Positions 62,332-64,000 of a stretch of 64,000 nt of DNA are shown in pieces (the stretch's first letter is position 1; every line of letters begins with the position of its first letter). The stretch comes from Lachnoclostridium sp. Lineage in GTDB: Bacteria; Bacillota; Clostridia; Lachnospirales; Lachnospiraceae. The notes beneath the pieces were generated by a model. It did not search any database, was not told where the DNA came from, and was given only the letters and a program-made list of their open reading frames with translations. The DNA is taken from positions 62,001 to 126,000 of the forward strand of contig JAMPEY010000006.1 of assembly GCA_023664665.1 (NCBI GenBank), written 5' to 3'. A program made the translations under genes and the position numbers.

Positions 62332-62637
62332 TTAAATCCAGATTGTACCTTCGGCAACCGATTTCGGTTCGCTGTCTGAAAGTACAAAGGGATTTTTCTT
62401 TTGTTTGGTAAGTAAATATTCCTGCAAATTATAAATGCGGTTTTCGAGGGCATTCAGATAATCGGGAAACAAACCGTATATTTCCTTATGCATGCCGATA
62501 TAATTGCCTGCCTCGGTATATTTGCCCTGCGCTATCAGATTATGATAAGTATTCAACACGCCCACAGCGTTGATATCATTATCCTGAAAAAACAGCATCT
62601 TGTCTATGTCATTGGGGTATAGTGAAGCAACCGTCAT
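62332..62637 (-). CDS. Small phage module protein, paralogue of the next gene
   Basis: 101 residues, all or mostly helical, ending EPKSVAEGTIWI. It aligns with the gene at 62634-62969: helix LIAQGKYTEAGNYI versus LQEQGLYGQAARVI, then RIYNLQEY versus EIYNTQKY, and FVLSDSEP versus VFLDETEP with AEG-x-(I/L)WI. Its ATG overlaps the upstream stop by four bases. Function unknown, probably tail assembly. Confidence 0.65.
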   Translation of the reverse strand: MTVASLYPNDIDKMLFFQDNDINAVGVLNTYHNLIAQGKYTEAGNYIGMHKEIYGLFPDYLNALENRIYNLQEYLLTKQKKNPFVLSDSEPKSVAEGTIWI

Positions 62638-62969
62638 GAAACACTACCCCCAATCCATAAGTCACCTTCTGCGCAGTCATCAGGTTCCGTTTCATCAAGA
62701 AATACCGACTGCTGCATCTGTCTGGCATATTTCTGTGTATTATAGATTTCCTCTTCCCATGTACGGAAAGTAACCGCATCCACAATATACTGCCCCAATA
62801 CATCTTTGTTGTTGTCAATGACTCGGGCAGCCTGACCATAAAGCCCCTGTTCCTGAAGGGCTTTAACCTGATTGATTACAGGTGCAATGCTGTCATCTAC
62901 ATTTTTAAAGTTGTGCCTTGTGATTTTTTTCGTTGGGAAATTGCTAAATTCGTTTTCATATTGTGCCAT
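62634..62969 (-). CDS. Small phage module protein, paralogue of the previous gene
   Basis: 111 residues if it begins at ATG 62969 (MAQYENEFSNFPTKKITRHNFKNVDD); ATG 62984 and TTG 62999 are alternative starts, and an AAAGGAGG lies near them. The start falls inside the 3' end of the S74 gene. The C-terminus DDCAEGDLWIGGSVS matches the neighbour's end. Both look like duplicated tail-associated proteins. Confidence 0.65.
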   Translation of the reverse strand: MAQYENEFSNFPTKKITRHNFKNVDDSIAPVINQVKALQEQGLYGQAARVIDNNKDVLGQYIVDAVTFRTWEEEIYNTQKYARQMQQSVFLDETEPDDCAEGDLWIGGSVS

Positions 62970-64000
62970 AATTTTCTCTTTCATTGCCTCCTTTGCCAAG
63001 AACCAGCGCGTTCAGTTTTTCAACCTGTGCCTCCAAATCCGAGATTTTTTTATCCTGCGATGCAATCTGGGTTTGCTGCATCTGCATCATTTTGATTATT
63101 GGTGCGATAAATTCATCATACCTGAGTGAATAGATATATTCACCCTCTACGGCTTGTTCTTTTTCCACCTTTTTGGTTTTGATAACTGTTTCGCCGTTCT
63201 CGTCTTTCTCTTCGTATTCTTCCTCTTCCTCAACGGTAACGGTTTTGGGAGATTTGATGAATCCGCCGAAGTCCATGGAATCCATTCCAAGGGTTTCCAT
63301 GAGTTCTTCGATATCCTGCGATATCAGCCCCCAATGGGTTCTCCCGGAAGTGCCGGATTTCATTTGATATGAGGATGGATTTAACCCCATAATGAATTTT
63401 TGGGTTAATTCGTCAGTCAGGCTTGCTACATTGTCTTTTTCGTTTCGGTCGGAGGTTACGATTGTGCCGTTGGTGGCGTAGATGTTGTTCCATTTACGGG
63501 AAGATTGCCCCAAATCTCCCTCACCTGTTGAATACATTCCGCTCTGTGTAGATATGTTTCCAAGGCTGGAAATTTGGCTTTCAGAAGAAATGTCACCATA
63601 GCTGATAACCCTATCGAAGGTTGCTGTGTTGTTACAAGTCATTTCGCCTGCGGCAACAAATTCACAATCCAATTTCTCACATCCGATTCTGCCAAAGTTG
63701 CTGATGCCGGGTTTTGAGCCATCGCTAAATTTGATGCCTTGGATGTTTCCCGTTTTTACATATTTTCCCGCGGACGGGCTTGTATCTGTAGCACTGTGCT
63801 CTTGCGGAATCAAACGAATTTCAGTTGCATAAATTTCGGTTTTGTCTTTGTTGCTTTTTAGTGATATCTTTCTTCCTGATGTTAAATTGATATCTTTGGC
63901 GTCATTTCCAACTGTTGAAAAATTTATTGGGAAATTATTAATACTAGCAGTTAGTCCTGTGTTGTTTTCTTTCGCTATTTTAAAACTTCCATTAGCTGTA
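62956..64000 (-). CDS. Phage tail-fibre protein with C-terminal intramolecular chaperone (S74) domain, 5' end outside window
   Basis: The minus-strand frame is open to the right window edge, at least 347 residues. The C-terminal about 180 residues are a tail-spike chaperone domain: the autocleavage motif SDRNEKDN, the MGLNPSSYQMKSG segment, HWGLISQDIEELM, an acidic insert (VEEEEEYEEKDENGE) and a final coiled coil (QQTQIASQDKKISDLEAQVEKLNALV). The part upstream is beta-rich with WNNIYATNG before the cleavage site. This domain trimerises the fibre and is cut off. It marks a prophage or phage-tail-like particle. Confidence 0.82.
   Translation of the reverse strand, partial: TANGSFKIAKENNTGLTASINNFPINFSTVGNDAKDINLTSGRKISLKSNKDKTEIYATEIRLIPQEHSATDTSPSAGKYVKTGNIQGIKFSDGSKPGISNFGRIGCEKLDCEFVAAGEMTCNNTATFDRVISYGDISSESQISSLGNISTQSGMYSTGEGDLGQSSRKWNNIYATNGTIVTSDRNEKDNVASLTDELTQKFIMGLNPSSYQMKSGTSGRTHWGLISQDIEELMETLGMDSMDFGGFIKSPKTVTVEEEEEYEEKDENGETVIKTKKVEKEQAVEGEYIYSLRYDEFIAPIIKMMQMQQTQIASQDKKISDLEAQVEKLNALVLGKGGNERENYGTI

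Overview
The window reads as chromosomal DNA of an anaerobic, low-to-mid GC Gram-positive, most likely a Lachnospiraceae-type Clostridium relative. The support is a streptococcal/clostridial-order type II fatty acid synthesis (FASII) operon, an oxygen-independent class III ribonucleotide reductase with NrdR boxes, a dnaG-sigA-trmK cluster, strong AGGAGG-like ribosome sites, sigma-D promoters and pectin/uronate catabolism. Genus and species cannot be fixed from sequence alone. All assignments come from reading motifs and gene order; no database search was run.

Layout. 1-8.25 kb: 3' part of the FASII/acetyl-CoA carboxylase operon (fabG, fabF, accB, fabZ, accC, a fused accD-accA gene), then a FabK/nitronate monooxygenase-like flavoprotein and a MarR regulator, closed by a strong terminator. 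8.3-11.1 kb: NrdR-controlled nrdD-nrdG. 11.2-13.3 kb: a lone ECF sigma factor divergent from a FliD-like protein with a sigma-D promoter. 13.3-20.1 kb: tRNA-Leu(CAG), dGTPase-like gene, dnaG, sigA, trmK and a TGS-type nucleoside kinase. 20.1-20.8 kb: structured repeats and RNase P RNA. 20.8-24.6 kb: secreted protease-like lipoprotein, LysM protein and a mobile-element-type small gene. 24.8-27.7 kb: two CobW/COG0523 metallochaperone-like GTPases and ylmH.

27.7-30.3 kb is a clear genomic island. A type II restriction-modification pair (m5C methyltransferase plus PmeII-like nuclease) and an IS200 remnant sit between two 155-bp direct repeats. The repeats duplicate the start of a CmpB-type membrane protein gene, leaving one truncated and one intact copy.

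31-37.6 kb: a two-component system, citrate synthase, a DUF2974 lipase-like protein and a convergent, overlapping C26 glutamine amidotransferase. 37.8-43.9 kb: an F-type ATP synthase operon (B-E-F-[HA]-G-D-C) in which the delta C-terminal domain is fused to alpha and the delta N-terminal domain is absent. 43.9-50.1 kb: YfhO-like membrane protein and a heterodimeric ABC exporter. 50.2-54.9 kb: kduI-kduD-rpiB-like-eda-kdgK, a complete route from 5-keto-4-deoxyuronate to pyruvate plus glyceraldehyde-3-phosphate. 54.9-60.9 kb: soluble chemoreceptor with a CZB domain, hybrid histidine kinase and a large membrane protein. 61-64 kb: minus-strand end of a phage tail-fibre module, cut by the window edge.

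Two families of short intergenic structured repeats recur across the window: a two-hairpin element at 6.3 and 20.1 kb showing a compensatory change, and a hairpin-plus-ribosome-site element at 2.9, 20.8 and 56.5 kb. The best candidates for something unusual are the delta-alpha ATP synthase fusion, the restriction-modification insertion with long target duplication, the CobW plus YcgQ-type domain fusion, and the sigma-D-controlled two-repeat FliD-like protein.
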